Positions 45,601-56,584 of a DNA stretch of 64,000 bases are shown here, piece by piece. Source of the stretch: Liolophura sinensis (lineage: Eukaryota; Mollusca; Polyplacophora; Chitonida; Chitonidae); NCBI RefSeq assembly GCF_032854445.1, contig NC_088297.1, positions 10,626,163 through 10,690,162 on the forward strand, read 5' to 3'. The position numbers and the translations under genes are program-made. A model generated the notes under the pieces. The model worked only from the letters and a program-made list of their open reading frames with translations. It made no database searches and had not been told where the DNA came from. The stretch's first letter is position 1. Every line of letters begins with the position of its first letter.

Positions 45601-46110
45601 TTTGGTCAACTTCAGTTACAAGTTGGTTCATGACATTTTGCCCGTTAAGGAAAAACTTCTTAGGAGAAATGTAGCCACCGATGACTTGTGTGTTTTTTGC
45701 TCCCTGTCTGAAACTCGGCAACATCTGTTTGCACAATGTAAAATAGTTCAGGATGTGTTTAATGACTTTAACCGGATATTTGTTTTGTTTGCGAACTACC
45801 TACCAAATATGGACTCGGAAACATTAATTTACAAGGTATTCAATTCCACCTTTAACCAGGAAGTTAGAGCGGTGATGGTGTATGTCATATGTGTTCTTCA
45901 GTTTAGTATTTGGTGTGCACGCAACGACATAATATTTCAGAAAAAAACAGGGATTCTGTTGCTATTGTTAAGGCCGCCAAAGGAATAATTAAAACCCGTA
46001 TTCATGTTGACTTTTTTCGACTAGACAGGCCATCTTTCGAGAAAATCTGGTGTATAAACAAAGTCTTCTGTACAGTACGGAATGATAAATTAGTGTATTT
46101 ATTGAAATGA
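42612..46110 (+). pseudogene. LINE family 1 (B) ORF2, endonuclease-reverse transcriptase with stop and shifts
   Basis: Endonuclease motifs are better preserved than in A: LNINGLRD, LQETHF (catalytic Glu present), YAPNN, MGGDINCV, SFSDHS. RT is interrupted by an insertion-type change at ~44225-44236, so NW is followed by a shifted frame. The same TGA as in A replaces the Arg of GVRQGC (44609-44611). AFADDTTAIL and VFCSLSETRQHLFAQC follow in frame, then a shift in the A-run near 45945; the protein end YLLK is at 46110. Fewer lesions than A, but not intact. Confidence 0.93.
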
Positions 46111-46668
46111 GCAGCTAATGTGCAATTGTTCTATTCACAAAGTAGTCATCTTTTCTGTGATATTTTATTTTAATTAAGACTGCCTTGTGATTTCAAAAGT
46201 TTGTGATAGCCGGGTGTTGTGAAATCTGTTGTGTATTTGATGACAATCTGGGAATAAATTCAACAATTTTCAACAAAAAAAAAAAAAGAATGTGTCCGCT
46301 AATGTATCGGAAAAAGTGTCATGCTTAAAAGTGATGCTCACATGATAAAATCCCCATATGTTCTTGCAATAATTTTGAACATGCTAACATCCATTGATTA
46401 CTTTATAAACCGAAAGAGCCGTTGTCGAATAGATAATTGTGTTTGATTGAAACAGACCTTTTAGTGGTGTCAGACAATTTGGATTGGTGCCGCCATTATA
46501 TTTTGAAGATGTTTAACAGTAGAGGTGCACTTGTGAATATTTGTTAGTAATTCATGTTATCCCAGAAGAGAAAAAAAAGAATGAGAAACTGATCTTGGAA
46601 AAGGGTGATGTAGCGTGTTAAAGGTCTGCTTAGGTTGTTGTGACTAAAACGTGCATGAACATTCGTCG

Positions 46669-46741
46669 GCCGAAATAGCTCAGTTGGGAGAGCGTTAGAC
46701 TGAAGATCTAAAGGTCCCTGGTTCAATCCCGGGTTTCGGCA
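46669..46741 (+). tRNA. tRNA-Phe (GAA)
   Basis: Consensus; first gene after LINE B. Confidence 0.98.
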
Positions 46742-47206
46742 AAAGCCTACTCGGCGGCTGGCAAGACAAATATTTTTCTAAGAGCTGTTGGGTTTTTAGG
46801 CGTGATTGAGGTGAATTTGATTGCTGACAACGGAATGTGCCGAGAAGGAGTCATGCTTAAAAGTGATGCTCACATGATAAAATCCCAACGTGTAGTTGCA
46901 AAATATTTGGTTATGCTGACATCCATTAATTACTTTATAAACCGAAAGAGCCGTTGTCAAATAGATAAGTTGTGTTTGATTGAAACAGACCTATTATTGG
47001 TCACAGAAAATTTGGATTGGTGTTGCCATTATATTTTGAAGATGTTTAGCACTAGATGTGCACCTATAAATATGTGTTTATAATTCATGTATCCCCCTCC
47101 CCTTCCAAAAGAAAAGAATGAGAAATTGTTCTTGGAGAAAGGCTGATGCAATGTGTTAAATGTCTGCATAGGTTGTTGTGACTTAAACGTGCGTGAACAT
47201 TCGTCG

Positions 47207-47253
47207 GCCGAAATAGCACAGTTTGTGGAGCGGTAGAATCCCGGGTTTCGGCA
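47207..47253 (+). pseudogene. tRNA-Phe with internal deletion
   Basis: GCCGAAATAGCACAG...GAGCGGTAGA is joined directly to ATCCCGGGTTTCGGCA; nucleotides ~32-59 are gone. Confidence 0.9.
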
Positions 47254-47719
47254 AAAGCTTACTCGGCGGCTGGCAAGAGAAATATTTTTCTAAGTGCTGT
47301 TGGTTTTTTTATGCGTGATTGAGATGAATTTGAATGCTGACCACGGAATGTGTCCGCTAACGTATGAGTCATGCTTAAAATTGATGCTCACGTGTTGAAT
47401 TCCCCATGTGTTCTTGCAATAATTTTGCACATGCGGACATTACTTGATTAGTTTATAAACCGAAAAAGCCGTTGTCGAATAGATAATTGTGTTTGATTAA
47501 AACAGACCTGTTACTGGTGTCTGACAATTTGGATTGGTGTTGATTTTATATTTTGACGATATTTTTCACTGGAGGTGCACCTGTAAATATGTGTTCATAA
47601 TTCACGTTATCCCAGAATAGGAAAAAAATAATGAGAATATGTTGTTGGAGAATAGCTGATGCAATGTGTTATAAGTCTGCTTAGGTTGTTGTGACTAAAA
47701 CGTGCATGAACATTCGTCG

Positions 47720-47792
47720 GCCGAAATAGCTCAGTTGGGAGAGCGTTAGACTGAAGATCTAAAGGTCCCTGGTTCAATCCCGGGTTTCGGCA
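47720..47792 (+). tRNA. tRNA-Phe (GAA)
   Basis: Consensus. Confidence 0.98.
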
Positions 47793-48266
47793 AAAGCCTA
47801 CTCGGCGGCGGGCAAGACAAATATTTTTCTAAGGGCTGTTGGGTTTTTAGGCATGATTGAGGTGAATTTGATTGCTGACCACGGAATGTGTCCGCTACCG
47901 TATCGGAGAAAGTGTCATGCTTAAAAGTGATGCTCACATGGTAAAATCCCAACATGTAGTTGCAAAATATTTGGTTATGCTGACATCCATTAATTACTTT
48001 ATAAACCGAAAGAGCCGTTGTCAGATAGATAAGTTGTGTTTGATTGAAACAGACCTATTATTGGTCACAGAAAATTTGGATTGGTGCCACCATTATATTT
48101 TGAAGATGTTTAGCACTAGATGCGCACCTGTGAATATGTGTTCATAATTCAGGTTATCCCAAAAAACCCCAAAAAGAATGAGAAATTGTTCTTGGAGAAA
48201 GGCTGATGCAATGTGTTAAATGTCTGCATAGGTTGTTGTGACTTAAACGTGCGTGAACATTTGTCG

Positions 48267-48299
48267 GCCGAAATAGCACAGTTTGGGGAGCGGTAGAAT
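48267..48299 (+). pseudogene. tRNA-Phe 5' half
   Basis: Same CACAG and GCGGTAGA changes as 47207; cut after ~nt 31 and fused to spacer AGAATAGAAAAAAAAG, only 133 bp before the next gene. Confidence 0.9.
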
Positions 48300-48399
48300 A
48301 GAAAAAAAAGAATGAGAAATTCATCTTGGAAAAGGGTGATGTAGCGTGTTAAAAGTCTGCTGAGGTTGTTGTGACTAAAACGTGCATGAACATTAGTCG

Positions 48400-48472
48400 G
48401 CCGAAATAGCTCAGTTGGGAGAGCGTTAGACTGAAGATCTAAAGGTCCCTGGTTCAATCCCGGGTTTCGGCA
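48400..48472 (+). tRNA. tRNA-Phe (GAA)
   Basis: Consensus. Confidence 0.98.
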
Positions 48473-48932
48473 AAAGCCTACTCGGCGGATGGCAAGACAA
48501 ATATTTTTCTAAGAGCTGTTGGGTTTCTATGCTTGACTCATGTGCATTTGATTGCTGACTACAAAATGTGCCGAGAAGGAGTCATGCTTAAAAGTGATGC
48601 TCACATGATAAAATCCCAACATGTAGTTGCAAAATATTTGGTTATGCTGACATCCATTAATTACTTTATAAACCGAAAGAGCCGTTGTCAAATAGATAAA
48701 CATGTTTGATTAAAACAGACCTGTTACTGGTCTCTGACAATTTGGATTGGTGTTGATTTTATATTTTGACGATATTTTTCACTGGAGGTGCACCTGTAAA
48801 TATGTGGTCATAATTCATGTTATCACAGAATAGGAAAAAAATAATGAGAATATGTTCTTGGAGAATAGCTGATGCAATGTGTTAAAAGTCTGCTTAGGTT
48901 GTTGTGACTAAAACGTGCACGAACATTCGTCG

Positions 48933-49005
48933 GCCGAAATAGCTCAGTTGGGAGAGCATTAGACTGAAGATCTAAAGGTCCCTGGTTCAATCCCGGGTTT
49001 CGGCA
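48933..49005 (+). tRNA. tRNA-Phe (GAA), G26A variant
   Basis: Only change is GAGCA for GAGCG between D and anticodon stems; likely functional. Confidence 0.93.
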
Positions 49006-49480
49006 AAAGCCTACTCGGCGGCTGGCAAGACAAATAATTTTCTAAGTGCTGTTGGGTTTTTAGGCGTGATTGAGGTGAATTTGATTACTGACCACGGAAT
49101 TTGTCCGCTACCGTATCGGAGAAAATGTCATGCTTAAAAGTGATGCTCACATGGTAAAATCCCAACATGTAGTTGCAAAATATTTGGTTATGCTGACATC
49201 CATTAATTACTTTATAAACCGAAAGAGCCGTTGTCAAATAGATAAGTTGTGTTTGATTGAAACAGACCTATTATTGGTCACAGAAAATTTGGATTGGTGT
49301 TGCCATTATATTTTGAAGATGTTTAGCACTAGAGGTGCACCTGTAAATATGTGTTCATAATTCAGGTTATCCCAAAAAAAAAAAAAAAATAATGAGAAAT
49401 TGTTCTTGGAAAAAGGCTGATGCAATGTGTTAAATGTCTGCATAGGTTCTTGTGACTTAAACGTGCGTGAACATTCGTCG

Positions 49481-49513
49481 GCCAAAATAGCACAGTTTGG
49501 GGAGCGGTAGAAT
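49481..49513 (+). pseudogene. tRNA-Phe 5' half
   Basis: Same class as 48267, with acceptor GCCAAAA; 133 bp before the next gene. Confidence 0.9.
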
Positions 49514-49613
49514 AGAAAAAAAAGAATGAGAAAGTGAACTTGGAAAAGGGTGATGTAGCGTGGGAAAAGCCTGCTGAGGTTGTTTTGACTAAAACGTGCA
49601 TGAACATTCGTCG

Positions 49614-49686
49614 GCCGAAATAGCTCAGTTGGGAGAGCGTTAGACTGAAGATCTAAAGGTCCCTGGTTCAATCCCGGGTTTCGGCA
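49614..49686 (+). tRNA. tRNA-Phe (GAA)
   Basis: Consensus. Confidence 0.98.
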
Positions 49687-50158
49687 AAAGCCTACTCGGC
49701 GGCTGGCAAGACAAATATTTTTCTAAGTGCTGTTGGGTTTTTAGGCGTGATTGAGGTGAATTTGATTGCTGACCACGGAATGTGGCCGCTAATGTATGGG
49801 AGAAAGTGTCATGCTTAAAAGTGATGCTCACATGGTAAAATCCCCATGTGTTCTTGCAATAATTTTGAACATGCTAACATCCATTGATTACTTTATAAAC
49901 CGAAAGAGCCGTTGTCGAATAGATAATTGTGTTTGATTGAAACAGACCTTTTAGTGGTGTCTGACAATTTGGATTGGTGCCACCATTATATTTTGAAGAT
50001 GTTTAACAGTAGAGGTGCACTTGTGAATATTTGTTAGTAATTTAGGTTAACCCAGAATAGAAAAAAAAGAATGAGAAATTGACCTTGGAAAAGGGTGATG
50101 TAGCGTGTTAAAAGTCTTCTGAGGTTGGTGTGACTAAAACGTGCATGAACATTCGTCG

Positions 50159-50231
50159 GCCGAAATAGCTCAGTTGGGAGAGCGTTAGACTGAAGATCTA
50201 AAGGTCCCTGGTTCAATCCCGGGTTTCGGCA
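50159..50231 (+). tRNA. tRNA-Phe (GAA)
   Basis: Consensus. Confidence 0.98.
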
Positions 50232-50691
50232 AAAGCCTACTCGGCGGCTGGCAAGACAAATATTTTTCTAAGAGCTGTTGGGTTTCTATGCTTGACTCAT
50301 GTGGATTTGATTGCTGACTACAAAATGTGCCGAGAAGGAGTCATGCTTAAAAGTGATGCTCACATGATAAAATCCCAACATGTAGTTGCAAAATATTTGG
50401 TTATGCTGACATCCATTAATTACTTTATAAACCGAAAGAGCCGTTGTCAAATAGATAAATGTGTTTGATTAAAACAAACCTGTTACTGGTCTCTGACAAT
50501 TTGGATTGGTGTTGATTTTATATTTTGACGATATTTTTCACTGGAGGTGCACCTGTAAATATGTGTTCATAATTCACGTTATCCCAGAATAGGAAAAAAA
50601 TAATGAGAATATGTTCTTGGAGAATAGCTGATGCAATGTGTTATAAGTCTGCTTAGGTTGTTGTGACTAAAACGTGCGTGAAAATCCGTCG

Positions 50692-50764
50692 GCCGAAATA
50701 GCTCAGTTGGGAGAGCGTTAGACTGAAGATCTAAAGGTCCCTGGTTCAATCCCGGGTTTCGGCA
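50692..50764 (+). tRNA. tRNA-Phe (GAA)
   Basis: Consensus; starts the second higher-order block. Confidence 0.98.
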
Positions 50765-51239
50765 AAAGCCTACTCGGCGGCTGGCAAGACAAATATTTTT
50801 CTAAGTGCTGTTGGGTTTTTAGGCGTGATTGAGGTGAATTTGATTACTGACCACGGAATTTGTCCGCTACCGTATCGGAGAAAATGTCATGCTTAAAAGT
50901 GATGCTCACATGGTAAAATCCCAACATGTAGTTGCAAAATATTTGGTTATGCTGACATCCATTAATTACTTTATAAACCGAAAGAGCCGTTGTCAAATAG
51001 ATAAGTTGTGTTTGATTGAAACAGACCTATTATTGGTCACAGAAAATTTGGATTGGTGTTGCCATTATATTTTGAAGATGTTTAGCACTAGAGGTGCACC
51101 TGTAAATATGTGTTCATAATTCAGGTTATCCCAAAAAAAAAAAAAAAATAATGAGAAATTGTTCTTGGAAAAAGGCTGATGCAATGTGTTAAATGTCTGC
51201 ATAGGTTCTTGTGACTTAAACGTGCGTGAACATTCGTCG

Positions 51240-51273
51240 GCCAAAATAGCACAGTTTGTGGAGCGGTAGAATA
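51240..51273 (+). pseudogene. tRNA-Phe 5' half
   Basis: Counterpart of 49481 in the second block (GTTTGTGGAG versus GTTTGGGGAG). Confidence 0.9.
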
Positions 51274-51372
51274 GAAAAAAAAGAATGAGAAATTGAACTT
51301 GGAAAAGGGTGATGTAGCGTGGGAAAAGCCTGCTGAGGTTGTTTTGACTAAAACGTGCATGAACATTCGTCG

Positions 51373-51445
51373 GCCGAAATAGCTCAGTTGGGAGAGCGTT
51401 AGACTGAAGATCTAAAGGTCCCTGGTTCAATCCCGGGTTTCGGCA
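51373..51445 (+). tRNA. tRNA-Phe (GAA)
   Basis: Consensus; counterpart of 49614. Confidence 0.98.
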
Positions 51446-51917
51446 AAAGCCTACTCGGCGGCTGGCAAGACAAATATTTTTCTAAGTGCTGTTGGGTTTT
51501 TAGGCGTGATTGAGGTGAATTTGATTGCTGACCACGGAATGTGGCCGCTAATGTATGGGAGAAAGTGTCATGCTTAAAAGTGATGCTCACATGGTAAAAT
51601 CCCCATGTGTTCTTGCAATAATTTTGAACATGCTAACATCCATTGATTACTTTATAAACCGAAAGAGCCGTTGTCGAATAGATAATTGTGTTTGATTGAA
51701 ACAGGCCTTTTAGTGGTGTCTGACAATTTGGATTGGTGCCACCATTATATTTTGAAGATGTTTAACAGTAGAGGTGCACTTGTGAATATTTGTTAGTAAT
51801 TTAGGTTAACCCAGAATAGAAAAAAAAGAATGAGAAATTGACCTTGGAAAAGGGTGATGTAGCGTGTTAAAAGTCTTCTGAGGTTGGTGTGACTAAAACG
51901 TGCATGAACATTCGTCG

Positions 51918-51990
51918 GCCGAAATAGCTCAGTTGGGAGAGCGTTAGACTGAAGATCTAAAGGTCCCTGGTTCAATCCCGGGTTTCGGCA
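51918..51990 (+). tRNA. tRNA-Phe (GAA)
   Basis: Consensus; counterpart of 50159. Confidence 0.98.
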
Positions 51991-52450
51991 AAAGCCTACT
52001 CGGCGGCTGGCAAGACAAATATTTTTCTAAGAGCTGTTGGGTTTCTATGCTTGACTCATGTGGATTTGATTGCTGACTACAAAATGTGCCGAGAAGGAGT
52101 CATGCTTAAAAGTGATGCTCACATGATAAAATCCCAACATGTAGTTGCAAAATATTTGGTTATGCTGACATCCATTAATTACTTTATAAACCGAAAGAGC
52201 CGTTGTCAAATAGATAAATGTGTTTGATTAAAACAAACCTGTTACTGGTCTCTGACAATTTAGATTGGTGTTGATTTTATATTTTGACGATATTTTTCAC
52301 TGGAGGTGCACCTGTAAATATGTGTTCATAATTCATGTTATCCCAGAATAGGAAAAAAATAATGAGAATATGTTCTTGGAGAATAGCTGATGCAATGTGT
52401 TATAAGTCTGCTTAGGTTGTTGTAACTAAAACGTGCGTGAAAATCCGTCG

Positions 52451-52523
52451 GCCGAAATAGCTCAGTTGGGAGAGCGTTAGACTGAAGATCTAAAGGTCCC
52501 TGGTTCAATCCCGGGTTTCGGTA
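52451..52523 (+). tRNA. tRNA-Phe (GAA) variant
   Basis: Last acceptor base C to T (TTTCGGT), giving a G-T end pair; otherwise consensus. Confidence 0.88.
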
Positions 52524-52996
52524 AATGCCTACTCGGCGGCTGGCAAGACAAATAATTTTCTAAGTGCTGTTGGGTTTTTAGGCGTGATTGAGGTGAATTT
52601 GATTACTCACCACGGAATGTGTCCGCTACCGTATTGGAGAAAGTGTCATGCTTAAAAGTGATGCTCACATGGTAAAATCCCCATGTGGTTCTTGCAATAA
52701 TTTTGAACATGCTAACATCCATTAATTACTTTATAAACCGAAAGAGCCGTTGTCGAATAGATGATTGTGTTTGATTGAAACAGACCTTTTAGTGGTGTCT
52801 GACAATTTGGATTGGTGCCACTATTATATTTTGCAGATGTTTAACAGTAGAGGTGCACTTGTGAATATTTGTTAGTAATTCAGGTTAACCCAGAATAGAA
52901 AAAAAAGAATGAGAAATTGACCTTGGAAAAGGGTGATGTAGCGTGGGAAAAGCCTGCTGAGGTTGTTTTGACTAAAACGTGCATGAACATTCGTCG

Positions 52997-53069
52997 GCCG
53001 AAATAGCTCAGTTGGGAGAGCGTTAGACTGAAGATCTAAAGGTCCCTGGTTCAATCCCGGGTTTCGGCA
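52997..53069 (+). tRNA. tRNA-Phe (GAA)
   Basis: Consensus; spacing 546 bp. Confidence 0.98.
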
Positions 53070-53543
53070 AAAGCCTACTCGGCGGCTGGCAAGACAAATA
53101 TTTTTCTAAGTGCTGTTTGGTTTTTAGGCGTGATTGAGGTGAATTTGATTACTGACCACGGAATGTGTCCGCTACCGTATCGGAGAAAATGTCATGCTTA
53201 AAAGTGATACTTACATGGTAAAATCCCAACATGTAGTTGCAAAATATTTGGTTGTGCTAACATCCATTAATTACTTTATAAACCGAAAGAGCCGTTGTCA
53301 AATAGAGAAGTTGTGTTTGATTGAAACAGACCTATTATTGGTCACAGAAAATTTGGATTGGTGTTGCCATTATATTTTGAAGATGTTTAGCACTAGAGGT
53401 GCACCTGTAAATATGTGTTCATAATTCAGGTTATCCCAAAAAAAAAAAAAAAGAATGAGAAATTGTTCTTGGAGAAAGGCTGATGCAATGTGTTAAATGT
53501 CTGCATAGGTTCTTGTGACTTAAACGTGCATGAACATTCGTCG

Positions 53544-53616
53544 GCCGAAATAGCTCAGTTGGGAGAGCGTTAGACTGAAGATCTAAAGGTCCCTGGTTCA
53601 ATCCCGGGTTTCGGCA
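53544..53616 (+). tRNA. tRNA-Phe (GAA)
   Basis: Consensus; last fully consensus gene towards the right edge. Confidence 0.98.
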
Positions 53617-54088
53617 AAAGCCTACTCGGCGGCTGGCAAGACAAATATTTTTCTAAGTGTTGTTGGGTTTTTAGGCGTGATTGAGGTGAATTTGATTGCT
53701 GACCACGGAATGTGGCCGCTAATGTATGGGAGGAAGTGTCATGCTTAAAAGTGATGCTCACATGGTAAAATCTCAATGTGTTCTTGCAATAATTTTGAAC
53801 ATGCTAACATCCATTGATTACTTTATAAACAGAAAGAGCCGTTGTCGAATAGATGATTGTGTTTGATTGAAACAGACCTTTTAGTGGTGTCTGACAATTT
53901 GGATTGGTGCCACCATTATATTTTGAAGATGTTTAACAGTAGAGGTGCACTTGTGAATATGTGTTAGTAATTCAGGTTATCCCAGAATAGAAAAAAAAGA
54001 ATGAGAAATTGATCTTGGAAAAGGGTGATGTAGCGTGTTAAAAGTCTGCTGAGGTTGTTGTGATTAAAACGTGCATGAACATTCGTTG

Positions 54089-54161
54089 GCCGAAATAGCT
54101 CAGTTGGGAGAGCGTTAGACTGAAGATCTAAAGGTCCCTGTTTCAATCCCGAGTTTCGGCA
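54089..54161 (+). tRNA. tRNA-Phe (GAA) variant
   Basis: CCTGT and CCGAG break two T-stem pairs. Confidence 0.75.
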
Positions 54162-54635
54162 AAAACCTACTCAGCGGCTGGCAAGAGAAATATTTTTCTA
54201 AGTGCTGTTGGTTTTTTATGCGTGATTGAGATGAATTTGAATGCTGACCACGGAATGTGTCCGCTAACGTATGGGTGAAAGAGTCATGCTTAAAAGTGAT
54301 GCTCACATGGTGAAATCCCCATGTGCTCTTGCAATAATTTTGGACATGCTAACATGCATTGATTACTTTATAAACCGAAAGAGCCGTTGTCGAATGGACA
54401 TTTATGTTTGATTGAAACAGACCTACTATTGGTCTCTGACAATTTGGATTGGTGTTGCGATTATAATTTTGAAGATATTTAGCACTAGAGGTGCACCTGG
54501 GAATATATGTTTATAGTTTAGCTCATCCCAGAATAGAAAAAAAATAATTAGATTTTGTTCTTGAAGAAATGGTAATGTAATGTGTTAAAAGTCTGTTTAG
54601 GGTGTTGTCCCTAAAAGGTCCGTAAAAATTTGACG

Positions 54636-54641
54636 GCCGAA

Positions 54642-54674
<33 letters not shown>

Positions 54675-54708
54675 TTAAACGTCTCTGGTTTAATCCCGGG
54701 TTTCGGCA
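54636..54708 (+). tRNA. tRNA-Phe (GAA) variant
   Basis: Changes in the anticodon stem (TCAGA/TTTAA), variable region and T stem/loop; doubtful function. Confidence 0.65.
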
Positions 54709-55179
54709 AAAACCTATTCTGCGGCTGGCAAGACAAATATTTTTCTAAGAGCTTTTGATTTTCTAAGCTGATTCAAGTGGATTTGATTGCTGACCACGTA
54801 TTGTGTCCGCTAACGTATACAATAAGGATTCATGCTTAAAAGTGATGCTCACATGGTGAAATCCCCATGTGTTCTTGCAATAATTTTGGACATGCTAACA
54901 TCCATTGCTTACTTTATAAACCGAAAGAGCCGTTGTCGAATATATAATTGTGTTTGATTGAAACAGACCTTTTAGTGGTGTCTGACAATTTGGATTGGTG
55001 TTGCTATTATATTTTGAAGATGTTTAGCACTAGAGGTGCACCTGTAAATATGTGTTCATAATTCAGGTTATCCCAGAATAGAAAAAAAAGAATGAGAAAT
55101 TGTTCCTGGAAAAGGCTGATGTACTGTGTTGAAAGTCTGCTTAGGTTGTTGTGACTAAAACGTGGGTGAAAATTCGACG

Positions 55180-55252
55180 GCCGAAATATCTCAGTTGGGA
55201 GAGCGTTAGACTGAAGATCCAAATGTCCCTGGTTCAATCCCTGTTTTCAGTA
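55180..55252 (+). pseudogene. tRNA-Phe pseudogene
   Basis: A box TATCTCAG, 3' acceptor strand TTTTCAGT cannot pair, T stem CCCTG altered. Confidence 0.8.
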
Positions 55253-55723
55253 AAAGTCTTATCGGCGGCTCGCAAAACAAATATTTTCTAAGAGCTTTTG
55301 ATTTTGTACTCTGATTCAAGTGGATTTGATTGCTGACCACGAATTGTGTCCGCTAAAATATGCGAGAAAGAGTCATGCTTAAAAGTGATGCTCACATGGT
55401 GAAATCCCCATGTGTTCTTGCAATAATTTTGCACATGCTGACATCCATTGATTACTTTATAAACCGAAAGAGCCGTTGTCGAATAGATAAATGTGTTTGA
55501 TTAAAACAAACCTGTTACTGGTCTCTGACAATTTAGATTGGTGTTGATTTTATATTTTGACGATATTTTTCACTGGAGGTGCACCTGTAAATATGTGTTC
55601 ATAATTCATGTTATCCCAGAATAGGAAAAAAATAATGAGAATATGTTCTTGGAGAATAGCTGATGCAATGTGTTAAAAGTCTGCTTAGGTTGTTGTGACT
55701 AAAACATGCGTGAAAATTCGTCG

Positions 55724-55796
55724 GCCGAAATAGCTGAGTTGGGAGAGCGTTAGACTGAAGTACTAAAGATCCCTGTTTCAGTCCCGGGTTTTGGCA
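55724..55796 (+). pseudogene. tRNA-Phe pseudogene
   Basis: Anticodon arm changed to CTGAAGTACTAA, T arm CCTGT, acceptor TTTTGGC. Confidence 0.8.
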
Positions 55797-56267
55797 AAAG
55801 CCTACTCGGCGGCTGGCAAGACAAATTTTTCTAAGTGCTGTTGGTTTTCTATTCTTGAATTATGTGGATTTGACTGCTGACCACGGAATGTGCCGGCCAT
55901 CGTATCCGAGAAAGAGTCATGCTTAAAAGTGATGCTCACATGGTGAAATCCCCATGTGTTCTTGCAATAATTTTGGACATGCTGACATCCATTGATTACT
56001 TTATTAATCGAAAGAGCCATTGTCGAATAGATAAGTTGTGTTTGATTGAAACAGACCTATTATTGGTCTCTGACAATTTGGATTGGTGTTGCCATTATAT
56101 TTTGAAGATGTTTAACAATAGAGGTGCATCTGTGAATAAGTGTTCATAATTTATGTTATCCCAGAAAAGGAAAAGACGATGAGAAATTGCTCTTGAAGAA
56201 TGACGGATGTAATATGTTGAAAGTCTGCTTAGGTTGTTGTGACTAAAACGTGCGCGAAAATTCGTCG

Positions 56268-56310
56268 GCCAAAATGGCTCAGTTGGGAGAGCTGAACATC
56301 TAAAAGTCAC
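56268..56310 (+). pseudogene. tRNA-Phe remnant with 7-nt deletion
   Basis: GCCAAAATGGCTCAGTTGGG then GAGAGC joined to TGAACATCTAAA: nucleotides 26-32 (GTTAGAC) are missing, and the T arm is lost. Confidence 0.85.
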
Positions 56311-56584
56311 TAAAAGTCATTCAAGTGGATTTGATTGCTGACCACGGAATGTGTGTCGTGTATCTAACGTATCGGAGAAAGAGTCATGCTTAAAAGTGAT
56401 GCTTACATCTTGAGAACCCTACGTTGGCTTGCAATAATTTTAGACATGCTGACAACCATTGATTACTTTATGAACCTAATGAGCCGTTTTGGAATAGATC
56501 TGTTGTGTTTGGTTGAAACAGACATGTTACTGGCCTCTGACAATATGGATTGGTGTTGCCATTATATTTTGACAATATTTAGCA

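Larger units (their letters stand above)
41096..46287 (+). mobile_element. LINE family 1, copy B (near full length)
   Basis: Same layout and length as copy A. 5' junction ...AAAAGTGATGC|GGAGGAGTGTGC, 3' A-tract ends at 46287 and is followed by GAATGTGTCCGCTAATG. A ~50-bp segment (GAATGT... to ...AAAAGTGATGC) flanks both sides but differs at several positions, so the flanks derive from different unit subtypes or the duplication has been converted. Confidence 0.96.
48933..50691. repeat. Higher-order repeat, copy 1 (1,759 bp)
   Basis: Block of three complete tRNA-Phe genes plus one 5' half, repeated immediately downstream with very few differences. Confidence 0.93.
50692..52450. repeat. Higher-order repeat, copy 2 (1,759 bp)
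   Basis: All four gene/half-gene offsets (0, 548, 681, 1226) equal those of copy 1. Long stretches of spacer are identical to copy 1. Confidence 0.93.

Noticed and set aside
25484-53424. Recurring plus-strand open frame of 60-114 codons in array spacers (MLKSDAHM... to ...GAPVNMCS)
   Set aside because: It looks conserved only because the spacers are near-identical DNA. Sister units carry one-base and 35-bp indels (for example GATAATTGTG for GATAAGTTGTG) that break it, with no sign of frame preservation.
10485-55237. Recurring minus-strand open frame with GPLDLQSNALPTELFRPT
   Set aside because: This is the antisense translation of the tRNA-Phe gene and its flank, a common false annotation.
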